The notes under the pieces are model-generated. The model made no database searches and was not told the origin of the DNA. It saw nothing but the letters and a program-made list of their open reading frames with translations. Below are positions 8,469-17,537 of a stretch of DNA of 64,000 nt, in pieces. This stretch comes from Cunninghamella blakesleeana (taxonomy: Eukaryota; Mucoromycota; Mucoromycetes; Mucorales; Cunninghamellaceae). A program made the position numbers and the translations under genes. The DNA is taken from the NCBI GenBank assembly GCA_017871115.1, contig JAFCIZ010000007.1, forward strand, positions 2,728,001-2,792,000. The letters are read 5' to 3'. Position 1 is the first letter of the stretch, and the number at the start of each line of letters is the position of its first letter.

Positions 8469-9782
8469 ATGGAACAAAACAAAATTGATTTAATAAAAAA
8501 TTATTTATCAACATTAAAATTACCTGACAACATCACCGATAAAGAAAAGAATTATTTACAAAAACATTCCCACAAATTTATCATACACAACAACGAATTG
8601 TACCGATATAATATTAACCTGCAGACGATAAGAAAAGTTTTGAATAAAGATCAAGTGTCAGAAGCATTATACATGCATCATCAACATCCATTAGGAGGAC
8701 ATATGGGTTACCACAACACATTATTCAAACTTGCAAATCATTATTATTGGGAAAATATGACAAAAGATGTACAGAATTACGTCAAGAAATGCAGTAGATG
8801 TCAAACTACAGGTCCTGCTAAACATAACGAATTATTACACCCTATTCCAACAACATCCAAACCTTTCTTCCAATGGGCATTAGATGTCAAACATATTTCT
8901 ACATCTAAAAATGGATATAGATATATAGTTGCAGGTATTGATTATCTAACGAAATGGGTTGAAGCTCGTGCATTAAAATTCCAAACTGCAGCCGAAATAG
9001 CATTGTTTATTTATGAAGATATTATTTGTCGACACGGTGCGCCACACATAATAATTACAGATAATGGAAAGCCATTTATAGGTGAATTAATTAAAAAAGT
9101 CTGTTTCCAATACAATATCCACCATAAAACTATAAGTGTTGGGAATTCGCAAGCAAACGGGTTGATAGAAAAGTTTAATTCCACTTTAGGCGCTATTCTA
9201 AAAAAGTTAAACAATAAAGAAAAACAAGTATGGGATCAATATTTACCATCCGTTCTATTTGCCTATCGTACTATCAAACAAAAATCAACAAATTATTCTC
9301 CTTTTTATTTAACTTACGGGCATGAAGCAAAGACACCTTATGACTTATTTATGGATATACCAATAGAAGTAAATTCTGCAAGATTCCAATATCAGTTACA
9401 CGTACGCGCTGCAAAAGAATTATTGTCACTAAAACAGATAAGAAAAGACGCTGCAGAATTTATAAAGAAATCCCAAAAGAATCAAAAGAAGGCCATTGAC
9501 AAGAAGATTAATAATGAAAAGAAGGAATGGAAACCGCCTTTTAGGATTGGTGATATTGTTATGATGTATATTGGAAGAAAATCAAACTCTTGGGGTGGCA
9601 AAATATCAGATAACTGGAAAGGCAAATATATTGTTCATCAAAGTTTAGGTAAAGGTACTTATCTGATAAAAGAATTCAACGTGACCAATACCAAACTAAG
9701 AAGAATACACGGCAATAAATTGAAGTTGTTGCAGATGCCTGACGTATTTTGGATTGACTTTGCTAAAAAGACAATCGTATAA
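8469..9782 (+). CDS. Integrase of element 1 as a stand-alone ORF (437 aa)
   Basis: Inserts the cDNA into the genome. The N-terminal zinc finger is H-x4-H-x29-C-x2-C (HPLGGH ... CSRC). The catalytic core has D in ALDVKHIS (near residue 139), D in IITDNGKPF (near 197) and E in NGLIEKF, with exactly 35 residues between the last two (DD35E). The C-terminal part around NWKGKYIVHQSLGKGTY resembles the GPY/F module. No chromodomain is visible. It has its own ATG and lies in a different frame from pol and from ORF3. Confidence 0.93.
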   Translation: MEQNKIDLIKNYLSTLKLPDNITDKEKNYLQKHSHKFIIHNNELYRYNINLQTIRKVLNKDQVSEALYMHHQHPLGGHMGYHNTLFKLANHYYWENMTKDVQNYVKKCSRCQTTGPAKHNELLHPIPTTSKPFFQWALDVKHISTSKNGYRYIVAGIDYLTKWVEARALKFQTAAEIALFIYEDIICRHGAPHIIITDNGKPFIGELIKKVCFQYNIHHKTISVGNSQANGLIEKFNSTLGAILKKLNNKEKQVWDQYLPSVLFAYRTIKQKSTNYSPFYLTYGHEAKTPYDLFMDIPIEVNSARFQYQLHVRAAKELLSLKQIRKDAAEFIKKSQKNQKKAIDKKINNEKKEWKPPFRIGDIVMMYIGRKSNSWGGKISDNWKGKYIVHQSLGKGTYLIKEFNVTNTKLRRIHGNKLKLLQMPDVFWIDFAKKTIV

Positions 9783-9951
9783 AAAAAAAAAAAAATTCTT
9801 TTTTATGGGAAAAAGAAAATACAAAAAAAAAAAAATAATATATTATTTTATACTTATATTGAACTTCCGAAAAAAAAAAAAACTATAAATAAGGAAAATT
9901 TTAAAAAAAAAAAAAATTATAAATAATAATAATAACTTTTATCTCTTCAAC

Positions 9952-10569
9952 ATGAACACTCTCTCAAATATCTTTGATTTAAACCTCGAAACCATGGATT
10001 GTGATTCTGGATATATGGCCGAAGCTATGGATACGAATCAAGATTTCTTAAATGAATTTTTGAAACAAGATATTGATAATCTTCTTAATATGGAAATAAA
10101 CAATAGCGATACTTCCATGCCAAATGGTGATATGCAAATAATGAATAGCATCTTCACGCCTGAAATGATGCTATGGCTAAATAATGATTTTACGATGGAA
10201 GACCATTTAAAAATACAAATCAAGAACAATTTTAATAAGTTTGTTAACCTTTGTATCGCTGAATTGGACAACAAATGGAAAAAGGAAAATTTGTTAGACA
10301 ATATTATCATTCCTGATGCCTTGCAATATATCCATGAAACGCTCAAGAAACCAAACACGCTTTCTGAAAAGAAAATTTATTATGGAAAAAGAAGAAAGAT
10401 ATTGGAAGAATTATTTCAAGGTCTGGGGTATCAAGATTTTAAAAATGAAATTATCAAAAAGACGAATGCCAAAGACAAGTGGACAAGAAAAGATGGAGGT
10501 CCATCTCATTCCTGGTGGGATGATGTTATGAAGTGGATTCGTTTGGATCACTTCAAAAACGGTGTTTAA
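9952..10569 (+). CDS. ORF3 of element 1, unknown function, ends inside the 3' LTR (205 aa)
   Basis: Not recognised. The first ~85 residues are acidic and Met/Asn/Asp-rich. The rest is a basic helical domain beginning near DHLKIQIKNNF and ending in SWWDDVMKWIRLDHFKNGV. There is no signal peptide, membrane segment or zinc motif, so it is not a typical envelope protein. The last 14 codons lie in the 3' LTR. Element 2 keeps a diverged C-terminal half, and LTR B encodes a third version of the tail, so the protein is conserved in the group. A DNA- or chromatin-binding accessory role is conceivable but unproven. Confidence 0.8.
   Translation: MNTLSNIFDLNLETMDCDSGYMAEAMDTNQDFLNEFLKQDIDNLLNMEINNSDTSMPNGDMQIMNSIFTPEMMLWLNNDFTMEDHLKIQIKNNFNKFVNLCIAELDNKWKKENLLDNIIIPDALQYIHETLKKPNTLSEKKIYYGKRRKILEELFQGLGYQDFKNEIIKKTNAKDKWTRKDGGPSHSWWDDVMKWIRLDHFKNGV
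10515..10523 (+). promoter_or_regulatory. Likely polypurine tract of element 1
   Basis: GTGGGATGA directly precedes the 3' LTR. The same codons in element 2 read GTGGAGGGA, a better purine run. The tract overlaps the conserved WW-x-D codons of ORF3. Confidence 0.5.
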
Positions 10570-11158
10570 ATTTTAAACCTTATTTTATACTTTTACCTTT
10601 CATGGGAAGATAAAAAGTTTATATATTACTTTTACTTTCTCTTGGAAGATAAAAAGTTCTATACTTTTACCTTCTCTCAGAAGATAAAAAGTCAAACCTT
10701 ATTTCTAAAAAATAGTATAAATACTCGACATTTTTATTTTTATTTTTGAAAAATCAGTTAATTTGAAATAAAGATTTTTATATATTAAATTCTCTTAACT
10801 CATCTTTTTAGCTAAAGATTATATTTATTTTATATTAATATTGTTGATTACTATCCAATATTATTTTATATTATATTATTATAATAATCGTTGATCTTTA
10901 TCCGATATTATATTTATTTTATTTTAATTTTATTATTTTGTCTATATAATTGTTGATCTTTATCCAATTATATAATTTATTTTATTTTATTTTATTATTT
11001 TATTTTTATTTTAAACTATCAATCTAAACTAAGTTGTATCTACTTATAAAACAAGATACTGGTGCTCACTGACGACTAAACTAAACTACAAAACTATCTA
11101 CTTTCCAAAACTATAAAAGGAAATTCTACTTTTCAAACAACCAAAAATTTACACAACA
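10524..11158 (+). repeat. Element 1 3' LTR
   Basis: 635 bp, no difference from 3053-3687 found by eye. Its first 46 bp are the end of ORF3 (stop at 10567-10569). It ends ACACAACA followed by the ATTC target duplication. Confidence 0.93.
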
Positions 11159-11211
11159 ATTCCTTTATATTAAGTCGTTCTACTTATAAAACAGGAACTG
11201 GTGCTCACTGG

Positions 11212-11935
11212 TGTTATGGTATGGTTGAACTTATCATACCTAAATAATCCTAAAAATAATTTTTAAATATATTTTTAAACAAGTGTTTTTGCATATATAA
11301 ATATATGCATATATATATATATTAACTTTATATTTTATCCAATAGTATTTCATAATTTTATATATATTTATTTATTTTATCTTTTATAACTTTATCAATT
11401 TATACTCCTCCTTGTTATAATGGTCTTTATAACTTACCTACCAATCTGGGTTTGAATTCAGATCATTTTTATATATAAAGGAGCGAAATTTTATTTTATT
11501 TGGAAAAATCAGTTAATACGAAGTTAATATTCAGTTAATTTGAAATAAAGATTTATATATATTAAATTCTCTTAACTCATCTTTTTAGCTAAAGATTATA
11601 TTTACTTTATATTAATATTGTTGATTACTATCCAATATTATTTTATATTATATTATTATAATAATCGTTGATCTTTATCCGATATTATATTTATTTTATT
11701 TTAATTTTATTATTTTGTCTATATAATTGTTGATCTTTATCCAATTATATAATTTATTTTATTTTATTTTATTATTTTATTTTTATTTTAAACTATCAAT
11801 CTAAACTAAGTTGTATCTACTTATAAAACAAGATACTGGTGCTCACTGACGACTAAACTAAACTACAAAACTATCTACTTTCCAAAACTATAAAAGGAAA
11901 TTCTACTTTTCAAACAACCCAAAATTTACACAACA
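11212..11935 (+). repeat. Element 2 5' LTR
   Basis: 724 bp, starts TGTTATGGTATGG. U3 is unrelated to element 1 beyond the first bases and contains a TA-rich palindromic stretch (GCATATATAAATATATGC). A CTCCTT...AAGGAG-bounded tRNA-like stretch lies at 11406-11483, and TATAAAG at 11474-11480. From about 11505 it matches the element 1 LTR, including the GTATCT/AGATAC hairpin and TGGTGCTCACTG (11837-11848). Confidence 0.93.
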
Positions 11936-11940
11936 TATTT

Positions 11941-11958
11941 TGGTGCTCACTGGCGGGG
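11941..11958 (+). promoter_or_regulatory. Element 2 primer-binding site
   Basis: Same 18-nt site as element 1, TGGTGCTCACTGGCGGGG, again 5 nt after the LTR end. Conservation between the two elements supports the call. Confidence 0.75.
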
Positions 11959-12109
11959 ATAATACTAAAAACCGGGGAAACACTAATTATCAAGGAATAA
12001 CTAAATCTATAAAAGAATATAATCAAGAATACTTAAATTCAAGTAAACAACTACTTTAAAAATATACAAACTTTATCATCCTATTTCAAAAACTTATCTT
12101 TATATTCCA

Positions 12110-13246
12110 ATGGAAAATCCACAAAAATCAAGTATCGAGCAAACCGCGTTGGAAAATCATGATTATCACCATGATCCTAACCTTGCTGCTAAGCTGAAGC
12201 TTAATCTTTTAACTTTTTCAGGTTCTGATGACGAAGACTTTCGTTATTTTGAAAAGTCCTTGGAAAATTATTTTAAATTATCTAGAGTGGGTATGGATAG
12301 AAGGGCAATTATCTTGAAGGTGCAATTGTCTGGTCCTGCTGAATTCTATTTTGAACAATTAGAACAAGACCCAAATATGGCTAATGACTATCAAAAATTG
12401 ATGAATGCTTTAAGGGAAAAGTATGTCACCAAAGAATTGATATTATCATACGAAATTGCACTTGGTACCATTAAACAAGGCAATGATGAAAGACCAAAGA
12501 ACTTTTTGGCACGTATCCAAGAAATGGCAAGATTGGCACAATTAAAAGATGATCATATTATATTGATGAGATTCCGTGCTGGTTTAAAAGAAGAAATCAG
12601 AATGCACTGTATGGATCAAGGTGCTGAAACATTGAATCAATGGTATAACTATGCTGAAAATTGGTGGAAGACAAGACACATACAATTATTACCATCTGTA
12701 TGTAATCTTACCAATGCTAACAGATTTGCTGGAGGCCATAAAAAGAAGTCAAATAATAATAATTATGGTGATTATAATGGCAATACATCATTAAATACAG
12801 CTGAACATGTTGATGGAGAATCTGCATTCATGCAAAAACTTTTAGGTCATATGGAAAAATTGATAAACACCAAATTGGAAGACAAAAGAGGTTCGTACAA
12901 TAACCAAAGAAACAACAACAATAATAATCGTAACAATCAATCATATAATGGACCTAATAATTATAACAGAAATAATAATCAAAAATACAGAAATAATCAG
13001 TATAACAATTATCGTCAATATAATAATAATAACAACAACAATAATCATAATTATAACAATCAATATTTACCTGAAGATAATTATAATAACAGAGATTATT
13101 ATCATCAAGGAAATCAAATGCAAAATAACAATAATTATAATCCACAATATAATTATCCACAACAAAATCCTTATAATAATCCATCAAATAATAATCCACC
13201 AAATAATAATCAAAATAACACACCAGTTAATGGTTCAAAAAACTAA
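12110..13246 (+). CDS. Gag of element 2 (378 aa)
   Basis: Nearly identical to element 1 gag: helical gag domain, then an Asn/Tyr/Gln-rich tail about ten residues longer near NNPSNNNPPNNN. No zinc knuckle. The stop TAA (13244-13246) again follows the slippery heptamer A AAA AAC (13237-13243), but one extra A about 25 nt downstream puts the -1 frame out of register with pol and weakens the stimulatory stem. Confidence 0.9.
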   Translation: MENPQKSSIEQTALENHDYHHDPNLAAKLKLNLLTFSGSDDEDFRYFEKSLENYFKLSRVGMDRRAIILKVQLSGPAEFYFEQLEQDPNMANDYQKLMNALREKYVTKELILSYEIALGTIKQGNDERPKNFLARIQEMARLAQLKDDHIILMRFRAGLKEEIRMHCMDQGAETLNQWYNYAENWWKTRHIQLLPSVCNLTNANRFAGGHKKKSNNNNYGDYNGNTSLNTAEHVDGESAFMQKLLGHMEKLINTKLEDKRGSYNNQRNNNNNNRNNQSYNGPNNYNRNNNQKYRNNQYNNYRQYNNNNNNNNHNYNNQYLPEDNYNNRDYYHQGNQMQNNNNYNPQYNYPQQNPYNNPSNNNPPNNNQNNTPVNGSKN

Positions 13247-16200
13247 ATAGGGCAATTGTTACAGATGGTCAAATTGGGAATCCCTATTACAAAATCCATC
13301 CATCCAAATGATAATCAACTATATCAAGAAAATAATATGAATAAATATCACAACTATAATACACCAAATAATTCCAACATAAATTCACGATATTACAATA
13401 CAAATACTTACGTCCCACATAACATAATGGACAACCATAATGATTATTTATCAGCACAAGATCATTATTATCTTCAAAATATATTAGAAAGTGATCAAGA
13501 AATCAATGATTGCGATTTTAATGTTGCTGCAAATCCAAAACCACCAGTTGTTGAAAAAGCAATAAGAAAACCACGTACAAGGAAGACTATAGAAAAACCA
13601 AGTACATCAGCAGCTGCTACAAAATCTATTCCACAACAAATACAACAAGATATTCGTGATCATACACATGTTCCACCACAAAATAATCCATTTTTTCAAA
13701 ACGTATTTTCACAGCATCCAAATCAAGATGTAACTGAACCTTCTAAATCAAATAATAATGATATGATGGAAGAAGTACAAGTAATAAATGATAAAAGGAA
13801 AAAAGTATCCATTCAAGAACCACCTGTTGATAAAAAGAAGAAGACACCAAAAAGGAAATCACAACCATTACCAATAAATTATAATATTTCTGAAGATATA
13901 TTACATCAAAAAGCTAATATTAATGTTGGAGATCTTATAACTATATCCGCTCCATTAAGAAGAGAATTGATTACAGCTTGTAGACAATCAAGAATAAAAA
14001 GACCAGTTGATAAAGGTAAGGAAAAAGATGTACAGCTAAATTCTATTGATAATAGTGATGTTGTAACTACTGCTGCATATGCCGATATAATGGTGAATGA
14101 TGTAAAAGTTACTGGATTAATTGATTGTGGAGCTGCAAGAGCTTGTATGTCCAGAGCAATGATGAAATCATTAGATCTAGAAATTGATGCACCATCTACA
14201 AGTATTTTTGTAATGGGAAATGGTACTAAACAACCTGCACTAGGTGTAATTCATGATGTTCCTATTACTGTTGGTGAAGGGTTAACTATACCAATTGATG
14301 TTGAAGTATTACCAAAGTGTCCACAACATATAGTGTTAGGTACTAGTTGGTTGGATCATGCACAAGCAGTAATAAACTTTAAAACAGGTACCTTAAAGGT
14401 GACTTATAAACGTCGTACACAAGAAATTCCAATTACCTATATAAAAACAAATGAACGTCCATATACATATCAACGTGTTACAAATGTTAAATATGAATTG
14501 GAACAGCCACAAGGTGAAGAAGTAGCTGAAAATCTATCAAATACTAGTGAATCTGAAGATGATACTGATTCTAATGATGAAGATTCGATTGATGACGAAG
14601 AATCTACTGATAGTAATGAAGAAGATGCTGTACAAGATGATGAAGACTTTTATCTAATGGATGATCATGAAAAAAGTCCAGTAATCCAAACACGTCCAAA
14701 TAAAGATGAAGGTACTATGATGATATTAAGTGGAAATACTGGTTTATCAATACCACCTTATCATATTTGTCAAATCAACTATGCTATTGATGAAAATATA
14801 ATCGTTCCACATTTTAAACATCTTGATGAATTTTTGGATAAACATGAAGACTTTGATGTAATCTTGGAAATTATCAATAAAACTGAAGACATGATGGAAA
14901 TACCGCCAAACAACATACTAGGTGAATTCATAAATAGAAAACAATTTCCAATACAAAAGGATCCATATGTCGAATATACTGGTTATGATTTTGAGGACCA
15001 CTATAGAGAATTACCACCTTCTCTGCTGGAAGATGATACTGAAGAAATTATTCTTGATCCAAATATAAAAGGAAAAATCCAAATGGGTGACATACCTGAA
15101 GAATACAAAAAGAAATTTTATAAATTAATACACCACTATCAAGATATCTTTGATTGGAATAATGATAAAATGGGAAAAACTACATTAATAGAACACGAAA
15201 TAATATTAAAAGAAAATACATTACCTATCAGACACAGACCATATAGATTGGGACCAAGTGAACAAGAATATTTGAAGAATGAATTAGACCGTCTTTGTAA
15301 ATTGGGAATTATAAAACCTTCAAATTCTCCTTTTACTGCACCAATTATTTTAGTCAAAAAGAAGAATGGTGAATATCGTATGGTAGTTGACTATCGTAAA
15401 CTGAATACACATACAAAAGTTGATTCATATCCGCTACCACGTATTGATGATTTAATTGACGAACTTGGAAAATCAAAAATATTTTCTGCTTTGGATTTAA
15501 GATCTGGTTTCCATCAAGTTCCATTAAAAGAATCAAGTAAAGAATTAACTGGCTTTACAACTAAATTTGGTACTTATCAATACGAAATGCTGCCAATGGG
15601 ATTGGTGAATAGTCCTGCTACCTTCCAAAGATTAATTGATATCTGTTATAAAGATTTGCTGCATAGTAATCTAGTTGCATTTATTGATGATCTTAATGTA
15701 CATTCTAAAAACTTGGATCAACACCTAATTGACTTGGAAAGATTATTTGAATACACTAGAAGAGGTGGATTGGTGTTTAATATTGAAAAGTGTATATTCT
15801 TTAAAGATGAATTAAAATTTTTAGGCTACATAATAACTGCTGAAGGAATCAAGACAGATCCAGATAAAATTGCAAAGGTTAAAGATTATCCAATACCAAA
15901 AACAATTAAACAAGTTAGAGGCTTCTTAGGTTTAGCTTCTTATTACAGAAGATTTGTAAAAGGATTTGCTGCTACTGCTAGGCCATTACATGATCAAACA
16001 AAAACCAAAAAGAGAATACCATGGACAGAAGATACAACAAAAGCTTTTGAAAAATTAAAGGAAAATCTAATCAATGCTCCAATATTAAGAAGACCTGATT
16101 TTGATAAACCATTCATTGTTGTATGCGATGCTTCACAACTAGGATTAGGTTCTATATTAACACAACTAGATGATGATGGTCGTGAACATCCAATAATATT

Positions 16201-16690
16201 TGCTAGTAGAGGATTGAAGAATAATGAATTAAACTATGGTGCTACTAAATTAGAATGTCTTGCTTTGGTATGGAGTTTACAAATATTCAGACCGTATTTA
16301 TTGGGAAAGAAGTTTACTGTTATATCTGATCATTCGCCGCTAAAATGGTTAATTGAATCGCCAAAAGCTACTGAATTAAAAGCAAGATGGGAAAAGGAAA
16401 ATTTGGTAGATAATTTTATTATTCCACAAACCTTGGAATACATACATCAAAGTTGCGCTCACCCAAACAAAATAGGCTACCATAAGTATGTTAGGGCAAG
16501 AAGAGAAACACTGAAGAAGCTATTTAAAAGTGGTTCTTATGATGAACTCGACCAGGTTATGATCAAAAGGATAATAAATTTAGATACCTGGACGCATGAA
16601 AAAGATGCGGCGTCATCTAAATCGTGGTGGAGGGATGTTATGGTATGGTTGAACTTATCATACCTAAATAATCCTAAAAATAATTTTTAA
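13247..16690 (+). CDS. Truncated pol fused in frame to the ORF3 tail (element 2)
   Basis: Open from directly after the gag stop, in the gag frame; the first in-frame ATG is 13265. Protease (DCGA), RT (FIDD) and most of RNase H are intact and nearly the same as element 1. Near 16385 the sequence jumps from RNase H (KATELKARW) into the C-terminal half of ORF3 (EKENLVDNFI ... SWWRDVMVWLNL) without losing frame. The last RNase H aspartate and all of integrase are lost, so the element could only move with help from another copy. The final 17 codons lie in the 3' LTR. Treated as defective. Confidence 0.85.
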   Translation: MGQLLQMVKLGIPITKSIHPNDNQLYQENNMNKYHNYNTPNNSNINSRYYNTNTYVPHNIMDNHNDYLSAQDHYYLQNILESDQEINDCDFNVAANPKPPVVEKAIRKPRTRKTIEKPSTSAAATKSIPQQIQQDIRDHTHVPPQNNPFFQNVFSQHPNQDVTEPSKSNNNDMMEEVQVINDKRKKVSIQEPPVDKKKKTPKRKSQPLPINYNISEDILHQKANINVGDLITISAPLRRELITACRQSRIKRPVDKGKEKDVQLNSIDNSDVVTTAAYADIMVNDVKVTGLIDCGAARACMSRAMMKSLDLEIDAPSTSIFVMGNGTKQPALGVIHDVPITVGEGLTIPIDVEVLPKCPQHIVLGTSWLDHAQAVINFKTGTLKVTYKRRTQEIPITYIKTNERPYTYQRVTNVKYELEQPQGEEVAENLSNTSESEDDTDSNDEDSIDDEESTDSNEEDAVQDDEDFYLMDDHEKSPVIQTRPNKDEGTMMILSGNTGLSIPPYHICQINYAIDENIIVPHFKHLDEFLDKHEDFDVILEIINKTEDMMEIPPNNILGEFINRKQFPIQKDPYVEYTGYDFEDHYRELPPSLLEDDTEEIILDPNIKGKIQMGDIPEEYKKKFYKLIHHYQDIFDWNNDKMGKTTLIEHEIILKENTLPIRHRPYRLGPSEQEYLKNELDRLCKLGIIKPSNSPFTAPIILVKKKNGEYRMVVDYRKLNTHTKVDSYPLPRIDDLIDELGKSKIFSALDLRSGFHQVPLKESSKELTGFTTKFGTYQYEMLPMGLVNSPATFQRLIDICYKDLLHSNLVAFIDDLNVHSKNLDQHLIDLERLFEYTRRGGLVFNIEKCIFFKDELKFLGYIITAEGIKTDPDKIAKVKDYPIPKTIKQVRGFLGLASYYRRFVKGFAATARPLHDQTKTKKRIPWTEDTTKAFEKLKENLINAPILRRPDFDKPFIVVCDASQLGLGSILTQLDDDGREHPIIFASRGLKNNELNYGATKLECLALVWSLQIFRPYLLGKKFTVISDHSPLKWLIESPKATELKARWEKENLVDNFIIPQTLEYIHQSCAHPNKIGYHKYVRARRETLKKLFKSGSYDELDQVMIKRIINLDTWTHEKDAASSKSWWRDVMVWLNLSYLNNPKNNF

Positions 16691-17359
16691 ATATATTTTT
16701 AAACAAGTGTTTTTGCATATATAAATATATGCATATATATATATATTAACTTTATATTTTATCCAATAGTATTTCATAATTTTATATATATTTATTTATT
16801 TTATCTTTTATAACTTTATCAATTTATACTCCTCCTTGTTATAATGGTCTTTATAACTTACCTACCAATCTGGGTTTGAATTCAGATCATTTTTATATAT
16901 AAAGGAGCGAAATTTTATTTTATTTGGAAAAATCAGTTAATACGAAGTTAATATTCAGTTAATTTGAAATAAAGATTTATATATATTAAATTCTCTTAAC
17001 TCATCTTTTTAGCTAAAGATTATATTTACTTTATATTAATATTGTTGATTACTATCCAATATTATTTTATATTATATTATTATAATAATCGTTGATCTTT
17101 ATCCGATATTATATTTATTTTATTTTAATTTTATTATTTTGTCTATATAATTGTTGATCTTTATCCAATTATATAATTTATTTTATTTTATTTTATTATT
17201 TTATTTTTATTTTAAACTATCAATCTAAACTAAGTTGTATCTACTTATAAAACAAGATACTGGTGCTCACTGACGACTAAACTAAACTACAAAACTATCT
17301 ACTTTCCAAAACTATAAAAGGAAATTCTACTTTTCAAACAACCCAAAATTTACACAACA
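16636..17359 (+). repeat. Element 2 3' LTR
   Basis: 724 bp, no difference from 11212-11935 found by eye. The first ~55 bp encode the end of the RT-ORF3 fusion (stop at 16688-16690). GTGGAGGGA just upstream (16627-16635) is the likely polypurine tract. Confidence 0.93.
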
Positions 17360-17454
17360 CTGGAATTATATTATACATATCAAATATTACTTATAATACT
17401 CATTCCTCATTTCAAAAAAAATAAATCTTAAACAAAAACCCACACAACACTTCC

Positions 17455-17460
17455 AAAAAA
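17455..17460 (-). terminator. Pol III terminator of the initiator tRNA gene
   Basis: TTTTTT on the minus strand, 5 nt beyond the tRNA 3' end. Old LTR C ends 6 nt further on. Confidence 0.75.
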
Positions 17461-17465
17461 GAAGC

Positions 17466-17537
17466 TAGCTGAACCTGGTTTCGATCCAGGGACCTGTGGG
17501 TTATGGGCCCACCGCTCTTCCCCTGAGCTATTCAGCT
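17466..17537 (-). tRNA. Initiator tRNA-Met (CAT)
   Basis: 72 nt, minus strand, with the cloverleaf visible: acceptor AGCTGAA/TTCAGCT with discriminator A, D arm with A box TAGCTCAGGGG, anticodon stem GTGGG/CCCAC around CCCATAA (anticodon CAT), and T arm with loop ATCGAAA. The A1-U72 pair, the three G-C pairs closing the anticodon stem and the A in place of T at the start of the T loop are eukaryotic initiator marks. No intron; CCA not encoded. The adjacent SUA5 makes the precursor of t6A, found at A37 of such tRNAs; the proximity is probably chance. Confidence 0.95.

Larger units (their letters stand above)
3053..11158 (+). mobile_element. Element 1: full-length Ty3/gypsy-type LTR retrotransposon
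   Basis: An 8106-bp element with two 635-bp LTRs (3053-3687, 10524-11158) that look identical base by base, TG...CA ends and a 4-bp ATTC duplication (3049-3052, 11159-11162). Order: LTR, primer site, gag, -1 frameshift, PR-RT-RNase H, separate integrase ORF, third ORF running into the 3' LTR. RT before integrase places it with Ty3/gypsy. Identical LTRs and open ORFs suggest a recent, possibly active copy. It inserted into old LTR C. Confidence 0.93.
11212..17359 (+). mobile_element. Element 2: internally deleted Ty3/gypsy-type retrotransposon
   Basis: A 6148-bp element with two 724-bp LTRs (11212-11935, 16636-17359) that look identical and a CTGG duplication (11208-11211, 17360-17363). Gag and pol are near-copies of element 1 with scattered substitutions. 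About 2.1 kb is missing: the end of RNase H, the spacer, integrase and the first half of ORF3. Its U3 and ORF3 tail differ strongly from element 1, so it is a mosaic. It sits 53 bp from element 1 in the same old LTR. Confidence 0.92.
2482..17449 (+). repeat. Old LTR C, split into three pieces by elements 1 and 2
   Basis: The pieces 2482-3052, 11159-11211 and 17360-17449 rejoin into one LTR of about 706 bp related to LTR D (712 bp): 14-bp repeats on the left, TATAAATAG near 2661, the TATTAAGTCGTTC block, TGGTGCTCACTGG and an ACACAACA end. Element 1 entered at ATTC and element 2 at CTGG, both duplicated. No duplication flanks LTR C itself (TTTG versus CTTC), so it may be one LTR of a rearranged element. 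The exact left end is approximate. Confidence 0.7.

Noticed and set aside
13244..13270. Stop-codon readthrough as the normal gag-pol mechanism
   Set aside because: Element 1 has a second gag-frame stop here, and the only substitution is silent in the -1 frame; the slippery site and stem favour frameshifting.
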